64,000 bases of DNA from Symbiodinium microadriaticum (GCA_001939145.1 LSRX01000174.1:330611-394610); one strand, 5' to 3'. Numbered from the stretch's first letter, positions 32,877 through 43,867 are shown. A program made the numbers and translations. Notes: a model not told the origin generated them from the letters alone.

Positions 32877-33019
32877 AGCAGTCCAACATGCAGAGCCTTG
32901 ACCCATATGCTTCAGCACGCAAGGAAAGTTCGATTCTACAGCAAATGGCCAGCAGGATGGAAATGTGCCTAACACTTTTCTGGCCATGTATCATGTGCGT
33001 TTGTATAGACAAACAGAAA

Positions 33020-33111
33020 AGTCTGTGTGTGTATATATACATTAAACTTTAAGCTATGCCTATATAAGTGTGTGTCGATATAAGTATGTGTATTCACACA
33101 CATACGTACAC

Positions 33112-33142
<31 letters not shown>

Positions 33143-33398
33143 TACATACATACATACATACATACATACATACATTACATACATACATATTACTATTACT
33201 ATTACTATTACTATTACGATTACNACACATACATTCACATACATACACATACATACCTACATACCTACATACATACAACGTGTATATACATATAGGTTAC
33301 ATTATATACAGATATACATGCACAAAGACGTACGTGTACACAAATATATAGATACCCTCTCACACATGTAGGTGTAGACGTGTATGTATGTGTGCTTA

Positions 33399-33446
<48 letters not shown>

Positions 33447-33620
33447 GGTGTGCGTGTATATATATATATATATACACATATGTGTGTATACACACAGAAA
33501 GGTGCACACATGCATGTATCTATGCATGCATACATGTGTTTATGCATGTACGTGTGTATGAATGAATGAATGAATGAATGAATGAATGAATGTATGTATG
33601 TATGTGCGTATGTATGAAGT
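33020..33620. repeat. Composite microsatellite block
   Basis: (AC)n, (TA)n, (CATA)n, (ATTACT)n, (GT)n and (GAAT)n tracts alternate. One undetermined base lies at 33224. The many His/Thr/Tyr or Val/Cys frames are artefacts. Confidence 0.95.
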
Positions 33621-33814
33621 GCATGACAACTTCAGAACTGAGGCCCTGCAGGGCTGTTTGGCAATTACAAACGACATGCAACACGCAGGTGCCTTGACAA
33701 TTAGATGTTCTTGGGGGTGTATTCTAAAAGACTTGTAGTATGAAACCCTCAGGAAATAGTATACGTCCGATGCCTACATTAGTCATGTCTAACACATGAA
33801 AGAGAGCTCATGCA

Positions 33815-34066
33815 TTATTCTCGGCGTCTCCTGGTGGAATGCACAGCTTCTTGCACCAGAAACAGCAGCCCACAGAATAAAGCTACATAAGTAAGGCACG
33901 CATGTCTTGGATCGAGGGTTCTCAAGAACAGATTCTTGTACTTATGTTTTGCCTTAACCTCCATGATGAATATATGCAGGCACCCAGTGTTTTGTTTGAT
34001 GCTGCGCTTTGAGCCCCCCCTCTCTCGATTGCGCGAGGGGTACCAGAGGTGAGACACCTGAACCAA
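33815..34066 (-). CDS. Possible minus-strand exon
   Basis: The frame …KRSIKQNTGCLHIFIMEVKA…LTYVALFCGLLFLVQEAVH… is open for 83 codons and contains a hydrophobic stretch that could span a membrane. No splice sites are assigned. It would run against most neighbours. Confidence 0.25.
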   Translation of the reverse strand: MVQVSHLWYPSRNRERGGSKRSIKQNTGCLHIFIMEVKAKHKYKNLFLRTLDPRHACLTYVALFCGLLFLVQEAVHSTRRRRE

Positions 34067-34215
34067 GCCTTAGATCAGATTCCGCACTTTAGCGGTCAAG
34101 GTTCGGGATCAAGTTACAATTCCCAGATGCTTTACATGTTTGGGTTCTGGGATGCATGCATTGAGATCACCTGAGCAGTTGTTGGTCTAGTTGACGAGTT
34201 GAGGGTTTCGGAACC

Positions 34216-34380
34216 GTGGTCAGGGACAGGGTTTGCAGAACAGTGTTCACAGTCCAACTTCTGGCTCAACTCTTTCCAGATTTGAGTTCTCCTTGCTTGC
34301 TTGGAGACGTGACCAACAACCTAGCCAACGCCGCAAGGCCATGTCAAAACCCAGGCCCTGCTGCCCAAACAAACACTACA
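34216..34380 (+). CDS. Possible exon before ATTACT repeat
   Basis: The frame VRDRVCRTVFTVQLLAQLFP…SPCLLGDVTNNLANAARP… is open until it enters the (ATTACT)n array at 34382-34470. Composition is gene-like. The 3' boundary and product are unknown. Confidence 0.3.
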
Positions 34381-34700
34381 AGTATTACTATTACTATTAC
34401 TATTACTATTACTATTACGATTACTATTACTATTACTATTGCTACTACTATTTACTATTACTTTTTCTGATTAGTAGTATTAGTATTACGCCTTGACTGA
34501 AACTCTTGTCCATCGAAAGTCGAAGCGACCACCGACGGCTGATCTGCAGTGACCAGCTAGAAGCCCAGACCTTAGGGCTTCAGCCCCTAGTCATCAGGTC
34601 TGACCCTGCAACTGAAACTCTAATAGCCTATAAACCCTGAACCCCTAAACCCTATAAGCCCTAAACTCTATACCGGATCGTAGTAGACTCAACAATGCAG

Positions 34701-34840
34701 ACTTCACCTTGGCATCAGGAAGTGCCAGCTGCACAAGAGACATGAGCACCCAGTCGGGCGTTTGCTGGGACGTTGGAGTCTCTGCATTTGGCCGCAAGCA
34801 GAGCTTCGACGCCTCAAAAGCCCTACACTACACTTCCTGA
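34701..34840 (+). CDS. Terminal exon, unknown protein
   Basis: After CCCTAAACTCTATACC…CAACAATGCAG, the frame FTLASGSASCTRDMSTQSGV…FGRKQSFDASKALHYTS runs 45 codons to TGA. CCCTAAA-type copies lie at 34628-34668. A second + frame (34762-35010) overlaps its end and is also open. Confidence 0.5.
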
Positions 34841-35009
34841 ACATGCCAAAAAAATCTAGATCTTGCATGTTGTATGGTCTTGTGTGGCAGTGTCTTGCTT
34901 ACCTTCTGCTGGTATGGTGTCCTTTGGCTGCTAACTCCCCTACCACATTGATGGGGCTTGGTTTGACAGGTCAGGCTCTGCTGTTTCAGGCTTCTTGGGT
35001 AGAGGGTTA

Positions 35010-36022
35010 ACAGGTGAAAAGCAACCGAAAGCAGGACCTGTGCTGTGCTGTCTGAACCCAAAAGGAAGACCCCATCAACTAGAAGCTTCAAGTCCTTAGG
35101 CTCTCAAAACTCTGGGGACTCATCGTTTATGAAATACAGGACTTGTGCGCACAGATCATACTGTAAGTTTCTTCTTGAGCTAACGTAGAGACCATACTGT
35201 ATGGGGCTCTTACTATGGGCTACTGAAACCGCATACTGTAGAAGCTTCGCCCAATCTGCAATCTCCCAGATACCCTAAAATTATCACGGCCCGACCCGCC
35301 ACTTAAGAACATGAGGCTTCTATTGAGCTCGATGACTTGGTTTAGAGGGTTTCTTCTCTAGGGTTGGTGTACCTGCTGTCCTTGTAGACCCATGGCACCA
35401 TAGACTCGCATTGCTAGGATACTTGAACACCTGAACTTGAGCAAACGGCAAACGACGCATTTCGAAGATCTGCGCTGGCAATGAGCACGCTATGCCAGTT
35501 CTGAATCAACATTGCTCTTAAGTTTTTGCTTTCCGGTTCAGGTTAATATAATTCGACTCGAATAAAGCTCTTTATTTAGGTAAGAGAACTCGAAACATAC
35601 TTCGCAAAAAACGCAGGCCCGAGAGCCTCATCTTCTGTCGGGTTATTTGGTAGTGAGTGTGTATATAATTTAATTCAAAGGATTGAATATCATGTTCTTG
35701 GGGTGTGTGTGTGTGTGACAGAGAGACAGGGAGAGTCTTTCAACTTCGTTGCAACTTGCTCGTTGACGATTGGTGATTCGTGATTAGTGTTCATTCGAGT
35801 TCCGGTCAGAACGGTAAGATTATACACAAACCAGCTCAAATGTTCAGCTGCCTGATGGCACACGTAGGTGCAGAGTCATCAACAAATAGTGCGATATCAG
35901 GCACGTTACGCTGCAGGGTTTACATTCAAACTCGTAGTGTGTTGATGCAGCGACAAGTGTTGCGATGCTGTCAGTTTGACGGCGAGTTGTTTTGAGGGAG
36001 TACCATTCCCATTGCCCAGTCG
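35010..36022 (+). other. Mostly unassigned; one weak frame
   Basis: A + frame at 35780-35995 (…NSAISGTLRCRVYIQTRSVL…) has plausible composition but no splice support. Otherwise the stretch holds GT and GA runs (35703-35735) and nothing I recognise. Confidence 0.25.
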
Positions 36023-36283
36023 TTAGCAGATTTCCGAGGCTTCAGATCTCAGTTCGTTCTCCGTCCCCTTCCACGCCGGTACGGATCCGCGGACTCTTCG
36101 TGTGTCTTGCACCCTTGTCAAAGCGTTCAAAGCCTGTTTTAGGGAGAAAGTCTCACAAAAGGTGGTAACTATTGCCTGCATGAACGACAAGCCCTCGACC
36201 CTGTGAACACACATGAACACAATCGCGAGCAACTTGTGACAGCGACTGCTGCCGCTTCTGCTGGTCCCTGCCTCCTGCTGCAC
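36023..36283 (-). CDS. Possible minus-strand exon
   Basis: The frame CHKLLAIVFMCVHRVEGLSF…ETFSLKQALNALTRVQDTRR… is open for 86 codons with alternating hydrophobic and charged residues. No domain or splice signals could be assigned. Confidence 0.3.
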   Translation of the reverse strand: MQQEAGTSRSGSSRCHKLLAIVFMCVHRVEGLSFMQAIVTTFCETFSLKQALNALTRVQDTRRVRGSVPAWKGTENELRSEASEIC

Positions 36284-36360
36284 AACGGCGAAGACTGCGT
36301 GCTATACTTGCTGCCACTAAACCCGGTGCAGAGCAATAGTACGTAGTGCTGAGCCCAAAA

Positions 36361-36466
36361 ATAGGGGCCTTAATAATTAGACTAGGGTTTGGGGTATATT
36401 CTACTATAATAAGTATATTAAGGAACCCCCAAAACCATATTCTAATTACTAAGGCCCCTACATTAA
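36361..36466. mobile_element. M2 element, well preserved
   Basis: ATAGGGGCCTTAATAATTAG…AAGGAACCCCCAAAACCATATTCTAATTACTAAGGCCCCTACATTA. The arms are clearly inverted; with 11988 it is the best reference copy. Confidence 0.85.
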
Positions 36467-36469
36467 GTC

Positions 36470-37290
36470 ACACGGCCCTGTAGAGAAGAAGCCTGGAATC
36501 GTGCTATCTGGGTGCCTCCAGCACCTCGTCATTTGCGAGGAAGTTTCGGAGGCTTTCACTTCTCCGGCACTGCCTGATACAAGTGACCTTCGCATGTAGG
36601 TCTCTACAGTTTTCGGATATGTTCGCTAGGGTCACAGCACTCCCAAGAAATGTGGTAGTATGACGTCTAATCTCATGTCATGAGTCATATATATGTATAT
36701 AGTTCTATATATGTATATATATATACTTACATATACACACATTCTCACTGGTAGCTTAATGTACTTGAACCGGAGTCACGGAAGCCTAGGTTCATGCTCA
36801 TGGACCTTGTGTTTGATGGAGTCCTGAGGCGCAGTCCTGAGGTGCATAGTAACTAGCTTGTCATTCGACGGCTTGTTGGTAGCTGCTGTTGTTAAGCGGC
36901 CAGCACGGAGTCTAAAGGTGGGCACCATCACATCAATATAGTTTTAGCCATCGGCTGTTGATGATGGGATGGCTTCTGAGACTTAGGGAAGCCGCTGTCC
37001 GAAAAGAAGCCAGGGCACTTCTTTCCGCCATGAGCTCTAAACGCTAAGGCCCAAACCTCAAACCTACAGCATGTCATTGCCAGGAATCAGGCAGTCTACC
37101 GCTGCTCTTGTGCCGTGGGTCGCCGGGCATGGTTTGGAAATCTCCATTCCACTACAAACCACAATGCTCAACCAAATATGTAGGCCTTTGACCATCCAAA
37201 ACCCCAAAACCCTAAACCCTAAACCATCCAAACTCCTAAACCAATTTTCACGCCGGCCTTTGCGATGCCATGTGCCTCTGCTTGTGTCAG
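36470..37290. other. No clear exon
   Basis: TA-rich tract at 36680-36730. CCCTAAACCCTAAACC at 37205-37225 lies before the exon that starts at 37291. A + frame 37071-37325 is open only because it runs through that tract. Confidence 0.4.
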
Positions 37291-37437
37291 CGCTGGTGGG
37301 CGATCCCAGATGCTCAGAAGCTTGAAGCCCTTCCCCGCGAAGCTCATAGCCACAATAGAGAGAAGACAGCTTCTCGGAGTACTTGGCACGCAGAATGGCG
37401 GACGCGTTCTATGACCTGTGGTACACGAAATAAATAG
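37291..37437 (+). CDS. Terminal exon, unknown protein
   Basis: After CTCTGCTTGTGTCAG the frame RWWAIPDAQKLEALPREAHS…WHAEWRTRSMTCGTRNK runs 48 codons to TAG in phase 0. The composition is strongly protein-like (Arg, Glu, His, Trp). Upstream exons are not identified. Confidence 0.55.
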   Translation, partial: RWWAIPDAQKLEALPREAHSHNREKTASRSTWHAEWRTRSMTCGTRNK

Positions 37438-37506
37438 GTCATGTCGGACTGCTTGCAGTGTTTTGCCTCTACAATGCCTGTGCTGGCACAGTAAATTGAC
37501 CCTAGT

Positions 37507-37745
37507 ATGAGTCGTCAGTCCTGTCGTCTCTTGGCCAAGTCGCTTGCAGCCGTGAAGGCCCGTACAGAAAGCAAACCTCTAGTACAAAGCCCAAGGGTGT
37601 CCCCGACTCTCAATCCAGAAGGTTTGGGGTTTTGGGTTTTAGGGTATTGAACAACTTTGGAATTTCCGGATCGCCTTTCCGTGCATGCCTGGCAGAGCTA
37701 CGCAGATGCTGTGCGCAGCCCGCTGTCCAGGACAACTGGCTTTGA
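37507..37745 (+). CDS. Two-exon small gene, possible targeting peptide
   Basis: ATG 37507 opens MSRQSCRLLAKSLAAVKART…, 38 codons to the donor GAAG|GTTTGGGGTTTTGGG. The 74-nt intron contains TTTTAGGG and ends CATGCCTGGCAG. Exon 37696-37745 completes the codon and encodes LRRCCAQPAVQDNWL to TGA. The total is 54 codons. The N-terminus has five basic and no acidic residues in its first 20, as in mitochondrial presequences. The product is otherwise unknown. Confidence 0.5.
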
Positions 37746-37749
37746 CCAC

Positions 37750-38780
37750 GCGGTGATGCCTCGTTGATTATTTCGTTCAGTGTTTTGAAATTTCAGTGTC
37801 ACGAGAGCGATATCGAAATCCCCAAAGTATACTCTGGCGGATCCGGGCAAGGACTGAGGCTTCCGTTAGTGCTACATAATCCCAGCTTGAATCATTGAAA
37901 GAAATAAACCGATCCATTTCCCTCGGGCAGTAAAACCCGTAAGGTTAGATTTTGCACAGCCAACTCAGTAAGCCGTGACCAGTTGGCTCATGTCCGGAAT
38001 TACAGACTCAGCGCCAGTGGCAGATACACCAGTATAAGCATTAAAGTGTTTTCCCAGATACAAGTAAGGCGTGACACGTTTCGCTGTGTTCTATAGTGTT
38101 CTAGATAGTTGTATGTATGTATGTATGTATGTATGTATGTATTTACATATACATATACATACGCATTTGCATGTACATATATAGGTATATCATTCAGACT
38201 TAGTTTTGCCTGTTCGTTTGTTTGTTTGTTTATTTGTTTGATCAGATGACCCAGAGGTGCAGCTACGCGTAGTTGCATACATGCATTCATGCATATGTGT
38301 TCTGGGCGCTTCTGTCGGCACTATCAAGACCAAGCATTGCAATGTGCATCAAGTCGCGATTTTCTGTATAAGAGCACCGCATCAACAAAGCAAGGTGAAT
38401 GTAGACCAGTTTTAAACACCAGCAGATTTTTAGACCAGTCATTGCAGACGTTTTAAGAGCGTATGTTCTTTGATGACCGGAGTCAAAAACCTGTGTTTCA
38501 ATACTTGGCAAGCGAGTCCATGAATACCTAGTTGCCACTGTGCGCGCTGTAATGCCGAGTTTGACGCAAATTGCTTCAGAAGCCTTCCCGGCAGATCTAT
38601 AATCCACATGAGTGAGCCCGAATCTGGCGCAGAAATACTGAAGACAGTTTATGCCGTGGAACATCCCTAAACCCGAAAGGCTAAACCTTGAATCCTACAC
38701 CCTGAAACGTAGTCTTAAGCCCTAAACCCTGAAGCCTATAGACCTAGACCCTGAACCTTAAACCATCCGTTCATACTGCG
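37750..38780. other. No firm gene
   Basis: (ATGT)n at 38108-38142, a TTTG run at 38213-38238 and minus frames at 38000-38664 of ordinary composition but no splice support. CCCTAAA-type copies at 38665-38765 precede the exon at 38788. Confidence 0.35.
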
Positions 38781-38787
38781 AGGGCAG

Positions 38788-38865
38788 CTTATGCGACTCA
38801 TCGAGGAGGGTTTTTCTTTTCTCTACCAGAGAAAGTGCTTGGTAGACTGTAGAGGTCGAGGTGGG
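38788..38865 (+). CDS. Internal exon between opposed arrays
   Basis: LMRLIEEGFSFLYQRKCLVD… (26 codons) is open from the acceptor GGGCAG to the donor GGG|GTTCTTGTTTAGGG, with CCCTAAA copies upstream (38665-38765) and TTTAGGG copies downstream (38870-38990). The frame may extend a few codons 5'. Function unknown. Confidence 0.55.
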
Positions 38866-39105
38866 GTTCTTGTTTAGGGTTTAGCGTTTAGGGTTTAGGA
38901 ATTAGGGTCTATTTGGGTGTAGGCCTGATGGTTAATGTTGGGTTCCGAGTATGAAAGGACGTTTAGGGTCTAGAGGGTTTAGAGATGTCAAAGAGCATAG
39001 TTCAACAAATGCTTGCTGTCGATATTCTGGCACTGCTGATTTCTGCTCGATAGTAGAGTTTATCTGCTATGTTGTGAGACATCGCTAGCTTCTGTATGCC
39101 TAATT

Positions 39106-39764
39106 ATGCTACTTCTTACCTCTAGTCCGAGTATCAGAGAGCCGTGGCCACCTCAGTTGTCATGTGTTGCCCTGCGGGGCCATTCGAAATCACGCGCAGG
39201 CTGTGCACAAGCATTGCTGGTGACTGGGCGTTACCCGTTGTCACATCATGTTGTTGCCGGTTCGGATGAGTCAGACAGCTTGTTTCCAACAGGTGCGCCA
39301 AGCACAAAATAGCTGTCGTGCCCATTTGCACTCACAGCATGCTTCCTGTGCAGCGTCATAGGGCCGCCAGTCCTAGCCTTGTACCCGCATCAAGTTGCCA
39401 AGTGACCGCAGCACAATGCAGTTGCCTTTTGTGTTGGCAAACTACAACTCCTGCAGCAGTTTACATGCTTATGTCAAGGATTTGCTCCTTCCGCTAGTGA
39501 GCTGTGGACCATTCTAACCCGCATTCCCCAAGGCATGCTTCACTGCACGACAATATGGTAGGTCAACTTCAGTTCAGCGGACTGCACATGTCAGGGCCGT
39601 TGTTGCAGCCGCTGTCTCATGCCACAGCACTCTTCATGCATCCACGACCCGCAGCTTGTCAAGTAGGAGCAACTATAGAATTTGTGGGGTTCAAGTTGAG
39701 TACGAAACCTCTCGACGCCTCTGAAACCGTATGCACTTTGCCACAGCGGCAAGTCGGTTTCTAG
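39106..39764 (+). CDS. Two candidate exons
   Basis: Positions 39106-39312 (…PSIREPWPPQLSCVALRG…DESDSLFPTGAPSTK, TAG) and 39504-39764 (…HSNPHSPRHASLHDN…GFKLSTKPLDASETVCTL…, TAG) are open with protein-like composition. The second contains the donor-like ATG|GTAGGT at 39555. A minus frame covers 39591-39857 as well. The join is not resolved. Confidence 0.35.
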
Positions 39765-39908
39765 GCATTTCGGCATCCCTGACCCATGCAAGTTGCTGAT
39801 GCTGTCTCTCGATCCAAGGCCGGATTTTGGCATGTTGCCAAGATGGGAGGGTATCATGGAATTAAAGTCGGGGTCCTTTGCATTGCATAGGGGGCCCAGT
39901 GTAATCAG

Positions 39909-40117
39909 GATCCCACCATTATGGGTTGTCGGTACGGAGGTCCGCCACTTCTGAAGCTCTCAGATATCTGTTTAGGGTTTGGGGGTTTGGGGTTTAAATT
40001 TAAAGGGTTTAGGGCCTCACGCAAGTAATGCCCTCTGCACCCCAGTTTCATCATGCAGGCCACTGTCNGGGCATGAACGTAATGCTCCAACTTAGTTCCC
40101 CAATAATCCAACCTTGA
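39909..40117 (+). CDS. Two-exon gene end, unknown protein
   Basis: Exon 39909-39969 (after GTGTAATCAG) encodes DPTIMGCRYGGPPLLKLSDI and leaves one nucleotide at GTTTAGGGTTTGGGGG. The 89-nt intron ends TTCATCATGCAG. Exon 40059-40117 supplies two nucleotides, encodes HC-x-GMNVMLQLSSPIIQP and ends in TGA. The undetermined base at 40068 falls in its third codon. The phase closes. Confidence 0.6.
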
Positions 40118-40167
40118 AACTTTTGGTGTTCTTATAACTTAGTAGTATTTTGAAAGTTAATAAAGAT

Positions 40168-40279
40168 TGGGAGTTTCCGAGAGTTACAGTAACTTAAGCT
40201 TATCTTGGGGTCCTTATAATAAGGATCCTACTATTTAGGGTACTATGTTATTAGGGTCCCCTATTTTCGGAAACCCCCA
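40168..40279. mobile_element. M3 inverted-repeat element
   Basis: Left TTGGGAGTTTCCGA and right TTCGGAAACCCCCA are inverted. The interior has GGGGTCCTTATAATAAGGATCC and GTACTATGTTATTAGGGTCCCC. A second copy is at 60713-60819 in the other orientation. Confidence 0.8.
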
Positions 40280-40464
40280 TATCTGAGAAACTTCTGTTGC
40301 GCGGATCCTGACTTCTTGTCGAGTACCTGACTCCACAGTCAGGGTGCGAAAATCTCGGTAAATTCCGGTAAATGGGAGCTACACAAAACACAAGTCCCTC
40401 CATAGTTCTAGTTACATAAGAGCACCGCATTTCAAGATTTGAATAACCCTCCCCGCGCTCCCAA

Positions 40465-40674
40465 ATGTTGGGACATCCATGTCCTATCACACAACATTGC
40501 CGAGTGCATGCTTGTATGGCACATGCTGTCATATGTGCTGAAGGACTTGGTGCCTCTGGCTCCGAGTTGAAATACCTAAGATCGCGAACACCTTTTTTGC
40601 TTTGCCGTTATCGTGATCGGAACCCCGGAAACATGAAGGGCCTACGTACATCATACCAAAACCGCAAGCCCTGA
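40465..40674 (+). CDS. Possible exon
   Basis: The frame AEGLGASGSELKYLRSRTPF…NMKGLRTSYQNRKP ends in TGA before a long CCCTAAA-type region (40690-40815). A minus frame at 40251-40532 overlaps the first third. No domain recognised. Confidence 0.3.
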   Translation: MLGHPCPITQHCRVHACMAHAVICAEGLGASGSELKYLRSRTPFLLCRYRDRNPGNMKGLRTSYQNRKP

Positions 40675-40847
40675 CCCATCTGAACCTTCCACCTACACTC
40701 CCTCAGTGCACCCTAACCCCGGAGTGAGGCCTCTAATCCAAACCCTGGCCTCAACCCTGAACCCTTGAGCCCAAAACCAAACCCTATAATGAACCCGAAC
40801 CCCTAAATCCTAACCCGCCAAATTAGAAAGACCTTATACACCTTCAG

Positions 40848-40958
40848 AAGCTACGCTTCGAAGGCTTCGGAGCGATGGCAGCCCGAGAGCGACGCGAGAA
40901 ACTCCGCGCCGCGCAGCGCGAGAAGGCCGCGGCGCAGCCACTTAGCGAAGATATTTAG
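40848..40958 (+). CDS. Terminal exon, coiled-coil-like
   Basis: After CCCTAAATCC…TTATACACCTTCAG the GC-rich frame KLRFEGFGAMAARERREKLR…AAAQPLSEDI runs 36 codons to TAG. The TAG lies in ATATTTAGGG, the first repeat of the TTTAGGG array. The Ala/Arg/Glu/Lys pattern suggests a charged helix. It could start at its own ATG. Similar in flavour to the exon at 8615. Confidence 0.6.
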   Translation, partial: KLRFEGFGAMAARERREKLRAAQREKAAAQPLSEDI

Positions 40959-41060
40959 GGTTTAGGGTGCAGGGTTTCGGGGTGTAGTGTTTAAGGCTTT
41001 CGGGTCTATAGGGGATGCGGGGTTTAGGGATTCAGGGCTTCGGAGCGTGTAGGGTTTAGG
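40955..41060. repeat. TTTAGGG-type array
   Basis: TTTAGGGTTTAGGGTGCAGGG and variants follow the exon end; the opposite array lies at 40740-40815. Confidence 0.85.
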
Positions 41061-41067
41061 GGTTCAG

Positions 41068-41266
41068 GCTCTTGAAAATAGTGGTTTGTTTTAATGATCT
41101 CACGAGCACGCCTGAGGAATCCAGAAAGGACTGTCATGGGGCCTGGGTTTTCGCACACCACACTTTCGCATACTTTTCAGGTACTTGTCATTTTGGATTG
41201 CTTTGCATGCTCCCCCGCAGGCGCGGAGGCCCTCTTGAATGTCCGAAAACCCTAAACATTCCGTAG
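41068..41266 (+). CDS. Terminal exon, unknown protein
   Basis: After GGGGTTCAG the frame LLKIVVCFNDLTSTPEESRK…GLLCMLPRRRGGPLECPK… runs 65 codons to TAG. It ends by reading through AAAACCCTAAACATT. Composition is good; no domain seen. A minus frame over it is mostly Phe/Leu from the A-rich tract downstream. Confidence 0.5.
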
Positions 41267-41544
41267 TTCCACTATCAAAACTTGAAAAAACAAAGAAACC
41301 AAAAACAAGAAAATACAACAAAACAAACAAAACCCAAAAACACAACAACAATGAGTTCCGGAATCTGAAGGATTCCGACGAGTGTGAAAATGATTGTTGT
41401 TTTTTTTGATGTTTTTGTTGGTTTCTTTGTGTTTTCTGGTTTCTTTGGTTTTAGCCAGAGCTGACGATCCTGGACAACCTCACGCTGTTGCTTTTCTTTT
41501 GGTTTAGCGTCTACATCAACAATTCTTAAGACTACTGTCTAATC

Positions 41545-41700
41545 TATCTTATGTTATGCTTATAAGCAGTCCGGCTGCTTATTATAATTGTAAGCAGGCT
41601 TTCTGCTTATGAGCATTCCGGCTGCTTATAAGGAGGCCTTCTGCTTATAAGCACTACTTTTGCTTATAAACAATATCCTTCTGTTTGCAAGCATCAGGGC
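41545..41700. repeat. GCTTATAAGC minisatellite
   Basis: Five to six imperfect units of about 28 bp, each built on TGCTTATAAGCA (self-complementary) followed by CTTTCTGCTTA or TCCGGCTGCTTA. See findings. Confidence 0.85.
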
Positions 41701-43360
41701 CTCACTTGGGGGGCGTAAGGTAGCTGCTCTAATCCCACCCACACTCTCTCGCGCGCGTGCCGGACACTAAAGAAACCAGAGAGCACGAGCACCGGCACCA
41801 ATTGCACAAACGCAAATTTTACATCCTGACCCGCTGCATCTTTGTCTACCGCTCAAGGAAGAACATGCCGAACTTATGAAATTAGCATATCACACGACCT
41901 GGATCGTTGTATTTTTCGGTTGCTTCTGCGAATGAAGTTCATGATTTGTGGGGCTTCCCTGCTTATGAGCACAGACGTGTTCGGGAGAAATGAGCAGCTT
42001 ATAGAAGCACTGCTTACGCACAGTTTCAAGGGTCCAAGCACCATGTAAACCAAAGGGATACATCAAGGATAGTCGAAAGGATGGAGGGCATCCAGAGGGG
42101 GCCTGGACCATAATGCCATGAATAATCGCGGGAGTCTTGTCTTGATCTTCCGAAACAAGCGTTTCAACATGTGACGGGTTACTATGTCATATACCACCGC
42201 ACCATGTGATAGAATAGATGTAATCTGCTCTAGATTTTGATAAAGAAAGTCCGTTCCACACCTGGAGGTTCGTAAATATACCTGACAATCTTAGATCTAT
42301 CCATCTAACTCCGTCTATCTATCTATCGATCTATCCATCTATCGATCTATCTATCTGTATGCACACACGTACTGGTCTAAGCATGGATGAGGTCACCGAC
42401 CTCGTAACTTGTGTACATACAAACTGAGTAGACGATGATACAGTACATACTACGGCACCGTACCAAGCACATGTGTATATGTGTTCGCCAGGTTGCAGAC
42501 ATACCGCCTTGCGACAGTCAGTGTAGCTTTGCTTTGTTGTGGGGCCCTTCATAGCAAGTCATTGAGTCGCATCGAAATACTGAGTTATTACCATACAGAC
42601 TAAACTGAGTATTAACACACACCCACGCACACACGCACGCGCACGGCCTTCAACGGGTCAAGACACAAGCGAAGCAGAACACGGAAAGTCGGCTCTGCAC
42701 CCGAGATTGCAGGGTGTGGAAGTTCTAGAATACGCTGGAACGATCTATCAAGTAATTGCTTCAACCTTAACGTGCTCTTTGACTTCGCTTACAAGCGGCG
42801 GCGTATCTGCTGTGCACATTGTTTTGTGGTAGTAGAGCATACCACATTGCCATAATAGTGCAAACATATCAACAGTACATGTACCGGCTAGTGCGTGCAT
42901 GTGTCCCTGAATGAATAAAGGAAGGAAGGTCCGTGTTTCTGTGTGCATTGCTGCGACGCCATGAAAACCAGATATTTATATGATAGATGTTGTTATTGTA
43001 TGTGTCCTCAATATGCAGAAATACAATCTTGCGATTGCCATTGGTTGTGACACACATCAAAAAAAGAGTCATACTGACATATTGTGATACTACAATACAG
43101 ACTCAACTGAGTACTCGCACGAACCGTTTGTTAACGTTGCAGAATAAGCTGAAACGAGTAATGAGGCAACTACATAAAGTAATTCTTGCATTTCGTGTGG
43201 AAGCGGCGGATTATGGTATTCTGGCAGTGAAGCATAACACGGTAATGCAAGCACGAACCACATGTACGGGCTTGTGCAGCCATGATTGCGCGCACGTGTA
43301 ACTGTAAGAATGCACATGCTTGTGCACTCATGTGTACATGCATTTACATATAGAGCATAA
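41700..43360 (+). other. Weak frames, microsatellites
   Basis: The + frame 41842-42048 (…CIFRLLLRMKFMICGASLL…) and 42987-43301 (…LTLQNKLKRVMRQLHKVILA…) are open with plausible composition. (CTAT)n lies at 42298-42360. The segment around 42595 resembles that around 43100 (CAGACT(A/C)AACTGAGTA), suggesting an old duplication. No gene is certain. Confidence 0.25.
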
Positions 43361-43867
43361 TGCATAATGTTACACCTTTGTGAGCAGTGGCTTCGGTATT
43401 TAGGAGCAGTACTATATGAAACATCCTTGGTCCTTTGTCGTCAGGTTCCCAAAAGTCAGGGTCTGCCACCCCCTTTTAAGCTTCTAGTTTCATCTGTGTC
43501 AACGTTCCTTGCAGCATCAACCACCCCAAGGCCTGCTTAGTAAGCAAACATAGAGAAAAATCTATTTTTTGTTATTGACAGACATGTAGAAAATATGCAC
43601 TTTGTTTATCGCATGCGCGCGTGTGGCATTACTTCTTTTAAGCATTGTAAAGCTATGACAAGGCGCACGTTCTTGGTTCTATGTATATAGTCTGAGTGTT
43701 TTGCTAATCTGCTTGTCTTCCGTCGGAGATTGTATCAAGGCGAAGTTTCTTGCCCGCTAGCGACAGGTGATTACTAGTCCCTCCAAGTGTAAAAGGCAGC
43801 AACACCCAATTTTCAGTATATGCATGGATGCCTTTGTCCAAGCTGCTTGCGAACAGTGCTAACACGC

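Noticed and set aside
41545-41700. CRISPR array
   Set aside because: The units are tandem and imperfect with no unique spacers, and the DNA is eukaryotic.
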